From assembly GCF_000315915.1 (NCBI RefSeq), contig NC_020189.1, positions 1,240,001 through 1,304,000 of the forward strand: DNA of 64,000 nt, written 5' to 3'. This DNA is from Henningerozyma blattae CBS 6284 (lineage: Eukaryota > Ascomycota > Saccharomycetes > Saccharomycetales > Saccharomycetaceae). This document shows positions 34,381-43,057 of the stretch, piece after piece. A model generated the notes under the pieces. It was not told the origin of the DNA and ran no database searches. It worked only from the letters and a program-made list of their open reading frames with translations. The position numbers and the translations under genes were made by a program. The first letter of the stretch is position 1. The number at the start of each line of letters is the position of its first letter.

Positions 34381-34911
34381 CTTAAGGATTTCAAAAAGCT
34401 ATCACAAACTTCATCCTTCGGTCATTGTATAAATATTCTCTTGAAAGTACTTACAAAGTCAGCTTTTGAAGGAGTCGGTAGATAATTAGGAATATCCACT
34501 TAATACTTTAAAACTTGTAACAGAATTAATATATGAAAAGAAAAAGATTCTACTAATAAGCGGAGAAGAAACCAATATTTTATTTACTCCTTTTGTTCTA
34601 TCTGAATGCAAAGGTAAAGATGAATATCTGTACTTTTTTTCCATTAATTTGGTTCACTATTATGCTTCTCAGTTACACCGACTATCTATTAAATGATCCA
34701 ACCATTACTATATTATTTGTTCAATAGAAAATATTTGCTAATTAATCCCTTAAAAGAAACTGTTTCGGTTCCTGGGGATGAAGTATTGGCTCTTATTGAC
34801 AATTATAGCTCGAAGATTTCTGAATTATCTGTAAATATCTTGGCCATGTATATCTCTAGTATAACTTCTAAAAAAATAGAGTGCAAAATCAATTTCCTTT
34901 CTTTCGAGTAA
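34381..34911 (+). pseudogene. Relic of an unidentified protein-coding gene
   Basis: Three successive open segments read on the plus strand with ordinary yeast codon content: 34381-34485 (34 codons, ending in FEGVGR), 34490-34696 (68 codons, with KILLISGEETNILFTPFVLS) and 34693-34911 (72 codons, with SVPGDEVLALIDNYSSKISE). The second and third join by a -1 shift at an AAA run. Weaker coding-like pieces continue to about 35290 with several stops (for example HYDAELIVYHSTELVSHIIR at about 35029-35090). The predicted protein is helical and Leu/Ile-rich. I do not recognise it, and S. cerevisiae has no gene between SCH9 and SKN7. Chance open frames in AT-rich DNA remain possible. Confidence 0.45.
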
Positions 34912-35370
34912 GCAGCTACTAGTTAACAATTTATCTTACTGTTTTTATAACCCATAGTATATTAATTGCAATCTTAAGGAAACAAGAATAGCAAGGCAAT
35001 TGCCCCAAATTGTAATTATCTTTTTAACAATCACTATGATGCAGAATTGATTGTTTATCATTCAACCGAATTAGTTTCACATATTATTAGAAAATTCTAG
35101 ATCTACTTTAGAATGAATTAAACTCCTCACGACGATATCTAGGAACACGTAAACATCCAAGGAAGTAAAATATGCGACTGTTATTTACAAGAAGTATTTA
35201 GAATGCTATAAATTTTTCTACAAGCATTCTGCATTTAAAGATAATGCATTTATTATAGAAATAACAAATAAATATCTTCACAGGCTCTGTACGATTAATT
35301 TAAAGAATCTTTATTTTGTGTCGTGTTCCTAGTACTTAAATGCCTTTTTCACGGGTAAGCTGTTAATTAG

Positions 35371-35384
35371 CGTTCCTGAAAAGG
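35371..35384 (+). promoter_or_regulatory. Heat-shock-element-like dyad, copy 1
   Basis: CGTTCCTGAAAAGG contains TTC-N2-GAA, the core HSE unit pair, about 545 bp before the downstream HSF-domain gene. An 11-base core is repeated in inverse orientation at 35554-35564. Confidence 0.45.
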
Positions 35385-35543
35385 ACACTTTGTTCAATTT
35401 ATAACAGCCCGATATAGAAATGAAACAACTTAATATTTAGATGTTTTTGAGATGATGACGTGTCTTGGCTTAAAATCAACCTTCGATCAGGCTACTCTTT
35501 GCTTAAACAACCGTTCTACTTTGGCAGATTTAATAAAATATCC

Positions 35544-35564
35544 GAGGGCCCTCTTTCAGGAACG
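35544..35564 (+). promoter_or_regulatory. GAGGGCCCTC palindrome overlapping HSE-like dyad, copy 2
   Basis: The 10-base palindrome GAGGGCCCTC (35544-35553) runs straight into TTTCAGGAACG, which holds TTC-N2-GAA and is the inverse copy of the element at 35371-35384. GC-rich GGCC-type and HSE-type sites are both reported targets of Skn7-family factors, so self-regulation of the next gene is an inference. Confidence 0.4.
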
Positions 35565-35926
35565 GGAAAATGTGATTCGGGAATTTTCCTAGCATTTTGG
35601 AAATCTATACATATTTAGTGACACTTTTGTAAGGGACACAAATTCTTGAATTAGCTAGATAATATCTTACCTTATTTCCCCAAGGATATTTAGTAGTTTT
35701 TCAAACGATATATTTACCTAATTGTCCTTTCTCATTTTATTATATTGAAACAACTTCAGCTTTTTTAGATCTCCTATTCTATTGAATATAGAGGAGATCA
35801 ATTTTAAAGATATGTTATAAAATAGTAGATAATTTGATACCAAGTTTTTGTATATTTTCCCAAGTTTATTACCTTTTTATATTTAAAATTGTCATATTAT
35901 TTTTTTCCAAATTCTGTCACTTAAGC

Positions 35927-38302
35927 ATGGCTTTTCACGAGAATAGAATCATAATATCCACTCCCTTAACAGCATCTGCTACAATACAAAATAGCTACGC
36001 AAGAAACTCACGAACAACTTCAAATTTATTTGTTAAAACCCTATTTAATATTTTAGAAGATGAAAAATATCAGAATATAATTAAATGGACAGAAAAGGGT
36101 GATCGATTTGTTGTAATCGATGCAGGATTATTCACTTCAGATATTTTACCTATCCATTTTAATCATTCAAATTTTGCAAGTTTTGTAAGACAACTAAATA
36201 AATTTGGATTTCATAAGATTAAAAAGACTCAAGAAGAACGATTGATGTGCATCTATGGAGAACAAAGCTGGGAGTTCATTCATCCAAACTTTAAGAAAAA
36301 TGATAGAATATTAATGGAAAAAATATCAAAGAAAATTTCACGTACTAGTTCGAAGCAAGTGCCAGGTTCAGCAACAAACCATAAGAATATTTCAGAAGTA
36401 GGTGTAAAATCTGAATCGACAGAATTATTTATAGGTAATTCACCTTTGTACGGCAATGTATCTAATGATAATAGCAAAACTTTGCATCATGAAAGCCAAA
36501 ACTATATTGAACCTAGTTTGGGAATACATAAAAGTAAGACTTTAGATAATAATAATGATAGAAAAAAAAACCATAATAATAGGAGTAATTTTTCTACATT
36601 AGACAAACCTTTTGTAAAAGTTAGCCGAGAGAATCAAATGGTAACAGAAAGCAACAACAGCTGTAATATAAAAGCAACATCAAGTACTGATATTACCAAT
36701 ATTGTCACTTCTACTACAGACCACATTGAAGATTTTTTATCTATAATTCAAGATAATATCAAAAATAGATCAAGTAAAAGGGATGATATCCTACAGGAAT
36801 TACAAACCATCAAAGGTGACTTACGAAGGTTATTTTCTAAAATAGTATTGTATAAGCAAAGAACAGATCAGCTACTTCTTTCTCTACTAGAAACGTATTC
36901 CTCTGAACTTCAGAGTGCAAATCAAACTTCAGTTAGCAGAGCTACGACTCTTGATGAAACTATTTTATCCACACATACAAAAAATATTAAAATTCAAAAA
37001 GTTTCCAAGCAACCCTGGGCAAGAAATGTAAAAGTAAATACCTTGGACAATGCAAACTATACTGATGATCCAGAAACGTATTTAAACAATCCAGTATTGG
37101 AGAATAATTCAAAGGATTTAGTGGCTTCAGGGAAATTTCAACTCCATAGAGATGAGACCTCCAATAAAACTTCTGTGGTTTTACTTGGTGATAATGGTAA
37201 CTCTACATATATGTTACCATCTGTTTTGAATCTAGATACTATTTCCCATTTATTGGACAAAGGCATGAAAAATCAACTTAATTTATCCAATAATGTAAAC
37301 CAATTTGAATTCTCAAATGACTATAAAGCCAATGAATATCTTGAAAATTCCAAAACGGATTATATCAAAGAGGCAAATGTATCATTATATGATAAGGGTT
37401 TCCATATTCTGATAATTGACGCTGATCCGATGTTTATAGAACGTTGCAAGACTGTATTAGAGCAGTATAGAATAACAGTAGATATTATGCAAGACTGGCC
37501 CAAAACAAAAGAAAAAATCCTGAATAAATGTTATGATTTAGTAATTATTGATGCACACGTGAAGTTTTTAAATGTACCAATTTTAGAAAGTATGTTGTCT
37601 TCAATTCAATATCACCCACCAATTATATTGATGACATCTTCATTAAATGATCAACAGTTGATATTTTACTTGCAACATGGAATTAACAGCATATTAGAAA
37701 AACCATTTCATTCACATAAGCTACTGAAATTTCTTGTAAATCTCTTAAAAGATAAAATATCAATTAGCTATTCAAAAAATAATTCCGAAATTCGATTTAA
37801 AAGTTCATCTACAAATAAGAACAAAGCATATGAACCCCTTCCATTAAGTATAACACATGCATCAGAACTAACCTTTCAGAAGGGAAATATATTATATATG
37901 CAGAATGGTAATTATCCGAAGGCAATGAGGAACCCTATTCTTTTATCATCAAAACGAAATAAATCTTTTAATTCTATGAAATTAAAAACGTTCCAATACA
38001 AACCATCAGAATTTAACAAGCATGGGACCGAGTTTATTCATAAGACGCTACCATGTACACCAACAACAAATTCATCTACAAGAAGGCTGCACAACACAAT
38101 TTCACAAGCTAAAACAATTAGTAATCAAGAAAATGCTAAGAATAATAATGCAATGCTCCCTTCACCACCACAGTCACAACTACGTGGAATTGCAGTCAGA
38201 GATAATAGTGCAAACCAGACAATACAGCTACCTTCTCAGCCATGTTTTTCTTCTGATAAAGTTGTCATTTCAAAAGATGTGCATTCCAATGATAGTTCTT
38301 AA
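35927..38302 (+). CDS. HMS2: Skn7/Hms2-family factor: HSF DNA-binding domain plus degraded receiver domain
   Basis: I start at the ATG at 35927 (791 residues); the frame is open further upstream but has no earlier ATG. An HSF-type DNA-binding domain spans about residues 33-140, with the recognition-helix segment HSNFASFVRQLNKFGFHK. A coiled coil lies near 267-330. A receiver-like domain lies at about 490-605. In the receiver the likely phosphoacceptor Asp (VIIDAH), the MTS threonine and the EKPF lysine remain, but the second pocket acid appears to be Ala (IDADP) and the usual MPxxDG loop is gone. This divergence, and the C-terminal extension, fit Hms2 better than strongly conserved Skn7. The locus before SET5/BAT fits either SKN7 (YHR206W) or its ohnologue HMS2 (YJR147W), so the symbol is tentative. 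Likely role: stress or filamentation transcription factor. Confidence 0.75.
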   Translation: MAFHENRIIISTPLTASATIQNSYARNSRTTSNLFVKTLFNILEDEKYQNIIKWTEKGDRFVVIDAGLFTSDILPIHFNHSNFASFVRQLNKFGFHKIKKTQEERLMCIYGEQSWEFIHPNFKKNDRILMEKISKKISRTSSKQVPGSATNHKNISEVGVKSESTELFIGNSPLYGNVSNDNSKTLHHESQNYIEPSLGIHKSKTLDNNNDRKKNHNNRSNFSTLDKPFVKVSRENQMVTESNNSCNIKATSSTDITNIVTSTTDHIEDFLSIIQDNIKNRSSKRDDILQELQTIKGDLRRLFSKIVLYKQRTDQLLLSLLETYSSELQSANQTSVSRATTLDETILSTHTKNIKIQKVSKQPWARNVKVNTLDNANYTDDPETYLNNPVLENNSKDLVASGKFQLHRDETSNKTSVVLLGDNGNSTYMLPSVLNLDTISHLLDKGMKNQLNLSNNVNQFEFSNDYKANEYLENSKTDYIKEANVSLYDKGFHILIIDADPMFIERCKTVLEQYRITVDIMQDWPKTKEKILNKCYDLVIIDAHVKFLNVPILESMLSSIQYHPPIILMTSSLNDQQLIFYLQHGINSILEKPFHSHKLLKFLVNLLKDKISISYSKNNSEIRFKSSSTNKNKAYEPLPLSITHASELTFQKGNILYMQNGNYPKAMRNPILLSSKRNKSFNSMKLKTFQYKPSEFNKHGTEFIHKTLPCTPTTNSSTRRLHNTISQAKTISNQENAKNNNAMLPSPPQSQLRGIAVRDNSANQTIQLPSQPCFSSDKVVISKDVHSNDSS

Positions 38303-38777
38303 TTACGTCAAGAATATATGGATTCCCAAATATCCAAATGAATAGCTTTACTGAAATTATTAAATAATCAAAAATGTGAGATAGTTACCTAAGAATCTAA
38401 TAAAAATTTACCAAAACTATTAACATGGCAAATAGTATTTTATTAGAGAGTGAAATCAGTATTCTATTCAACATTCCTGAGAGTTCTTAATCATATAGCT
38501 AATATTTCTACTTTTTGAACTTTAAATAGAATCATTCTAATATCAATTAATAATGGGAGGGAATAATCCTGATTTATGTTTATTCTATGAAACGAGTCTC
38601 TGCAGCTTTGTTTTGATTTACAAACCATTAATTTAGATAAGATAGGTAGTTGTTAGTGAGGAGGATCAGGCTGAGATATACAGTGCTAATTCATGGCATA
38701 AATTTATTTTATTAAAGTGATACTACATAATTTGCTTAGCATTCGTAAAATAAAATAAATATTTAGTGATGTTTTTA
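38303..38777. other. Convergent intergenic region HMS2-SET5
   Basis: This 475 bp lies between two 3' ends and is A/T-rich. No gene or notable element was seen. Confidence 0.5.
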
Positions 38778-40811
38778 TTATTCATCAACTGCTAATGTAA
38801 CATCATTATTAAATCTAACTGAAGTCCTTCTATTTTTAAAGCCAATGCTTTCTGGAATATCTAAATCAAATTCTTCACCATTTTTCAGCAACTCATTTAT
38901 ATCTGGTCTTGAAGCTCTCATGGAGGATTTTCTTCTCTTGGAATCTATATTAGGATTAAACACATTTGAATTGGAAAGACTGCTAGAAGCTGGTGTGTCA
39001 ATTGGTTTATTATAGGAGTTCACTGTGATAGATGGGGTAATAATACACGAAGTTGAAGAGTTTGAAAGAGAGCTTAAGGTTGGAGTTGGAATTGTTGAAC
39101 TTTCAGAAGTATTAATCATTGATAGTTCACCAGCTGAATTAGTTGATGTGCTTCCATTATCATTGTTTTTTATAATTTCTGAGGTTAGCAATCTTCTAGA
39201 TTTTAATTCTTTCTCGCAACGTTCACAATGGCATAAAAACCCCCAATTCACTAACAATTCTCTTCTTCTTAATTTGACACCATGTAAAGGATTAATATAA
39301 GTAGTAAGTAATTCTTCATCTATGTTAATATTTCTTCTTGTGATTAATGTTAATGACAAGGAATTACTATCAGAGACTTCAATATGAATATTTGGTTGAC
39401 AATTATGATTAATTAATGAAGCAATAGGGTATAATTGACCATTAATTTGGTTGATATTAAATCTACCAATAAGATTTAAATATTTTTCGTAAGTTAAGTT
39501 ATGATCATTAACACAACTTGGGAACGTCTTTGTAAATAAATCATAAGCAGTTTCCCATAATTCATTAAAGTCATCAATTTTATTTTCCTTCTTTTGGTCA
39601 TGTTTATTATTTCTAATATTTGAATTTAAATTTGTCGTTGTACTCAGCACAGTAGTTGTATCGAATAATCTATTGTACTTATCTAATGACCCACCAATAT
39701 TTGTAGAACCACAATGGTCGTATCGAATCTTTTGCGAAACTGTTGCTAAGGAGTTGAATTTTTTAAAAATTACTGAATCATTTAAATCATTGGAATTTTT
39801 TTCGACCAATATTTCGATTAATATTGAGGTATAAATTAAAGCAATGACAAACCCTGGCTGAAAATTATTTTTTTTAATGAAATTCAAATAAATTTTCCAA
39901 TTTTTCAGATCAATCTTATCCTTTTTTATTTTAGATTTTAAATGGTTTAAATAACTATGGGTTTTATCATTTTTAAGACAGTACTTCGAACACCAAATAG
40001 ATTGGCAATTATTACAATCCAAATTGTGGGTCATAATAAATTGCTTTGAGTGTTTAATTGAAGTACCACATAAGGAGCAAACTTTACCCAAATCAATCAA
40101 ATATAATTTTTCCAATGGAGGTATTTGAACAATAGGCACTATGTCTTTAGCAATTATTTCACCTCTTTTCAAATTTTTTTTCAAATAAAGACCTCTACCT
40201 TTATTAAGACATGTAGGGTCGATCATAACTTCAAGTAAGTCACAAGGGAACTCAGAATCAATTAGCTGTGAATCAATTCCATTGAAAGTAGTTAACTTAT
40301 CATAAGTAAATAAATTATTCTCATCAATGGAATATATGTTATTCAATTGTAGAATCTTTTCAAAATCCTTAATATTATTTATATTCCAATTTGGATGTTT
40401 CAATTGAATCCGTTTTCGTATTTCTGTTAATGACTTTTCTTCTTGAATTGGCTCTTCATGCCATAATAATAGCACTGCGTCACATATTTCTTGATTTGTC
40501 GGTATAATGCTTGCAGATATATTACTATCATTATTCTCGTCACAATCAATATTAGTAGCATCCTTTTGTAACTCTTTCACTGAAGAAGGTAATATGATAT
40601 GTTCTAGTTTATGAGTACTGCTACTATCATTACTACTACTATTGTTACTTCTACTTCTACTTCTATTACTACTTTTATCATCACAACAACCAGCGCTAAT
40701 TGTCTTAGTCATATGATGATTAATACTACCTATACCATGGTTGTTAAAAGATGATTTCGCTGAATTATCTACAGTATCATTCAATGAAAGTGTCTTGAAT
40801 CGTAAAGGCAT
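38778..40811 (-). CDS. SET5: Set5, histone H4 lysine methyltransferase
   Basis: Set5 monomethylates histone H4 at K5, K8 and K12 and acts in chromatin near telomeres and repeats. The product has 677 residues (S. cerevisiae 526); the extra length is in Ser/Asn-rich stretches near both ends. The SET domain begins near residue 185 with GRGLYLKKNLKRGEIIA. It is split by a Cys-rich MYND-type insertion (CSLCG...CNNC...CSKYC) at about 245-280, and resumes with the catalytic-core motif SLINHNCQPN and the EELLTTYI segment near 465-505. The post-SET cysteines are in GFLCHCERCEKEL. In S. cerevisiae SET5 is YHR207C, between SKN7 and BAT1, the same order as here. Confidence 0.93.
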   Translation of the reverse strand: MPLRFKTLSLNDTVDNSAKSSFNNHGIGSINHHMTKTISAGCCDDKSSNRSRSRSNNSSSNDSSSTHKLEHIILPSSVKELQKDATNIDCDENNDSNISASIIPTNQEICDAVLLLWHEEPIQEEKSLTEIRKRIQLKHPNWNINNIKDFEKILQLNNIYSIDENNLFTYDKLTTFNGIDSQLIDSEFPCDLLEVMIDPTCLNKGRGLYLKKNLKRGEIIAKDIVPIVQIPPLEKLYLIDLGKVCSLCGTSIKHSKQFIMTHNLDCNNCQSIWCSKYCLKNDKTHSYLNHLKSKIKKDKIDLKNWKIYLNFIKKNNFQPGFVIALIYTSILIEILVEKNSNDLNDSVIFKKFNSLATVSQKIRYDHCGSTNIGGSLDKYNRLFDTTTVLSTTTNLNSNIRNNKHDQKKENKIDDFNELWETAYDLFTKTFPSCVNDHNLTYEKYLNLIGRFNINQINGQLYPIASLINHNCQPNIHIEVSDSNSLSLTLITRRNINIDEELLTTYINPLHGVKLRRRELLVNWGFLCHCERCEKELKSRRLLTSEIIKNNDNGSTSTNSAGELSMINTSESSTIPTPTLSSLSNSSTSCIITPSITVNSYNKPIDTPASSSLSNSNVFNPNIDSKRRKSSMRASRPDINELLKNGEEFDLDIPESIGFKNRRTSVRFNNDVTLAVDE

Positions 40812-41316
40812 AACTAATGATAGATTGGTATGGCCCTGACTAAATAATTAGTATCCGATTCCAAACAAAAAAAGCAGCGGTCCTAGCAATTTTGGGGCTG
40901 GCTAAATTATCTTCTAGCACTCTAAAGATGTAATCTACGGGATATTGTTATAAGATGAAGATTTGTATTTTTTATCATGGATTTTAAGTAGTATGAATAA
41001 ATAAGTTGTCTGCACAAAAAGTTTCACCGATGAGGTTCAATTGCGTGATCCATTTTGGGCAATTTCCACGGCCATAACAAGATGAAATCAATTCGGGTTA
41101 GTAACATTTTCCGTATACTAATTGTTGTAGGGGACCTAACTATGATAATAATAATAATTGTTATTATTATAGTGTTCTTGTGAGAGTAAATCTAGTTAGG
41201 AAAGAGTATTTAGGAGAAAACTAGATTAATCAATAATGTAGATTTAAAAAGAAGGTGATCAAAACAGGTCTAGTGAAGGCTTTAAGTATTTGTGTCCTGC
41301 AATCACGTACAAAAAA
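40812..41316. promoter_or_regulatory. Divergent promoter SET5 / hotdog-protein gene
   Basis: This 505 bp has an imperfect ATAATAATAA/TTATTATTAT inverted repeat at about 41141-41172 and an AGGGG element near 41129. No coding frame is seen. Confidence 0.45.
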
Positions 41317-42171
41317 ATGAACAACATAGTAAAAGGAAACTTAGTTTGCTGTAAAGTCAGCGATGCTATCGCTTCTACTATTCTAAAAAAACGGGTTATT
41401 TGTGGATCATCTGTATCTACTGCCTTGCAAGCAAGATATAACTCTTCACAACAGGGACACCCTCTAAGAAAGGCTGAATTTACAACAGCTGGAAAGAAGA
41501 GGTCTGGATCCCAAAATAAAGGGGGCTCTAAGTGGATCTCTGTGGGTATCTTTGGAACTTCTTTTATAATTGGATGGTACTTTACTCAACATATGACCTT
41601 TGCCGATTTAATGGCGTGGTGGAGATACGATAAATTGCCAGTTGACTCTGATCAAGTTAGAAACTATAAATCGTCGTTGGAGTATCGTGCTGAAAAGCTA
41701 TCCATTATTAATCAGTTAAAGACTGAAGATTATTTGGAAATAATACCAACCTCAAGTAAAAGTGTTGGTTTGATTGATGACGCCTTAAGCAGTCCTGGTG
41801 CAATTGCTATTCCACCAAAATTCTATTATAATCCAAAGACAAAGAATATCGTTGGTGTCTATCATTTAGGAATGAAATTGACAGGCTATCCATTTATTGT
41901 CCATGGTGGTATATTGGCCACTATAATGGAGGACTTAATGAGGCAAGGAGTACAATTGGTAAAAAGTAGTGAAACGGATTCTTCAACTATTGAAAAAACA
42001 AAAAAATTGCAAATTAATTACAAGTTCCCAACTTTTGCTAATCAGTTTGTTATCGTTAGGACAACAAAGGTCGAAGAATTTGGCAAGAATTTGAAATTGC
42101 ATGTTGAAGTAGTGGATCAAGACGATAATAGAGTATTAGCTAAAGGTAATGGGATTTTCACTGTTCAATGA
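41317..42171 (+). CDS. Mitochondrial hotdog-fold (thioesterase-like) protein
   Basis: The first ATG in the frame is at 41317, giving 284 residues. The N terminus lacks acids, is rich in Lys and Ser and contains ARYNSS near 40-45, as expected for a mitochondrial presequence. A hydrophobic, probably membrane-spanning segment follows at about 75-95 (WISVGIFGTSFIIGWYF). The C-terminal half is a 4HBT/hotdog domain with the family signature YPFIVHGGILATIMEDLM and the strand pattern of acyl-CoA thioesterases. Fungal members include a few poorly studied mitochondrial proteins; I suspect a relation to S. cerevisiae Fmp10 or Mrx3 but cannot confirm it, so no symbol is given. Substrate is unknown. It lies between SET5 and BAT. 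Confidence 0.7.
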   Translation: MNNIVKGNLVCCKVSDAIASTILKKRVICGSSVSTALQARYNSSQQGHPLRKAEFTTAGKKRSGSQNKGGSKWISVGIFGTSFIIGWYFTQHMTFADLMAWWRYDKLPVDSDQVRNYKSSLEYRAEKLSIINQLKTEDYLEIIPTSSKSVGLIDDALSSPGAIAIPPKFYYNPKTKNIVGVYHLGMKLTGYPFIVHGGILATIMEDLMRQGVQLVKSSETDSSTIEKTKKLQINYKFPTFANQFVIVRTTKVEEFGKNLKLHVEVVDQDDNRVLAKGNGIFTVQ

Positions 42172-42504
42172 GAAGATTCATTTTTGTATTCTTAACTGCA
42201 TATAGTATGTATTTAATCTATTTATTACGAACCCGTGCTTTATTTATCAAGAAATCACATTTAGAAATTTACTTTCGAGTTCCAAGATTTCTCTATTTAT
42301 TTAGTGCTTTTTTCCTCATTTATTTACCCATCAGTTTCGTACCTATTGGAGTTTATCCTATATTTATTTTTCATTTTACTATGAGATCAATAATTGCAGC
42401 CATTGATAGATGATGATCACTAGCACCTGTTTTCAAGATTTAATCATCTAGTTGTCAGGACACTAGATGAGATTGTTTTTTTATCATCCCTTTTTCAAAA
42501 GACA

Positions 42505-42514
42505 CCGTTATCGG
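42505..42514. promoter_or_regulatory. Leu3-type site CCGTTATCGG
   Basis: CCG-N4-CGG is the Leu3 target architecture (best form CCGGTACCGG). It lies 544 bp upstream of the branched-chain aminotransferase start. BAT1 of S. cerevisiae is a Leu3 target, so the match of site and gene is meaningful. Leu3 would sense alpha-isopropylmalate. Confidence 0.65.
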
Positions 42515-42673
42515 CATTTTTTAATATCGTCTGGTTACCTTTAAAGTGCAAAAAAAGGTAAATATCCTAATAAGTGAGCAAAGCAGGTTCACTGAAAATT
42601 CTAGTCTCATGGTTGTTGTATTTCAAATGTCAAGTAAATAGGTTTATGGAGGTAAACTGGAAAATTTTACTAC

Positions 42674-42701
42674 TATATATATATATATATATATATATAT
42701 T
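42674..42701. repeat. (TA)14 dinucleotide repeat
   Basis: This is a perfect 28-base TA run in the BAT upstream region. It may act as a weak TATA or nucleosome-free element and is likely variable in length. Confidence 0.85.
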
Positions 42702-43057
42702 CTTAGGATAAAGTAAAAATTTACGAAGTGAAGATATTGAGAAATTTCCCATATTTTGTCACAGGATTATATTAACTCAAAGCCAATAATTGAAATCTTA
42801 GTTCATTTTCATTTAATATATTAAGTTGATAGCTACAGATAAGATTTATATTGTTCATTTTTTTCAATTATTTTATATTATAGACAAAAATTTTTTGCAA
42901 ATATTAGCCATATTTTTATATTCCTGATCTAAAGACAAAGCTTTATTTATCTTTTATCTTTTTATTTCTCTAGATTTGTGTTTCTGCAAGAGGAGTATAT
43001 TCGTTGGCCTCTTATTAAATCTGCTTAGTTTAATTCTTTCATTATCAGAAAATAATA

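Larger units (their letters stand above)
34121..35926. other. Long region between the SCH9 relic and the HSF/receiver gene
   Basis: The left half (34381-about 35300) holds coding-like fragments in changing frames, listed separately. The right half is promoter sequence with two heat-shock-element-like dyads (35373-35380 and 35555-35562), a GAGGGCCCTC palindrome and A/T-rich DNA up to the start. Confidence 0.5.
42172..43057. promoter_or_regulatory. BAT promoter region
   Basis: This 886 bp holds the BAT control region: a Leu3-type site (42505-42514), a (TA)14 run (42674-42701) and a poly-pyrimidine stretch before the start. A short open frame at 42168-42413 overlaps the previous stop codon and is not supported as a gene. 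Confidence 0.55.

Noticed and set aside
42168..42413. 81-codon frame overlapping the stop of the hotdog-protein gene
   Set aside because: Its composition (Phe, Ile, Leu, Tyr) is what AT-rich DNA gives by chance, it has no own promoter space, and eukaryotic genes are not read as overlapping operons.
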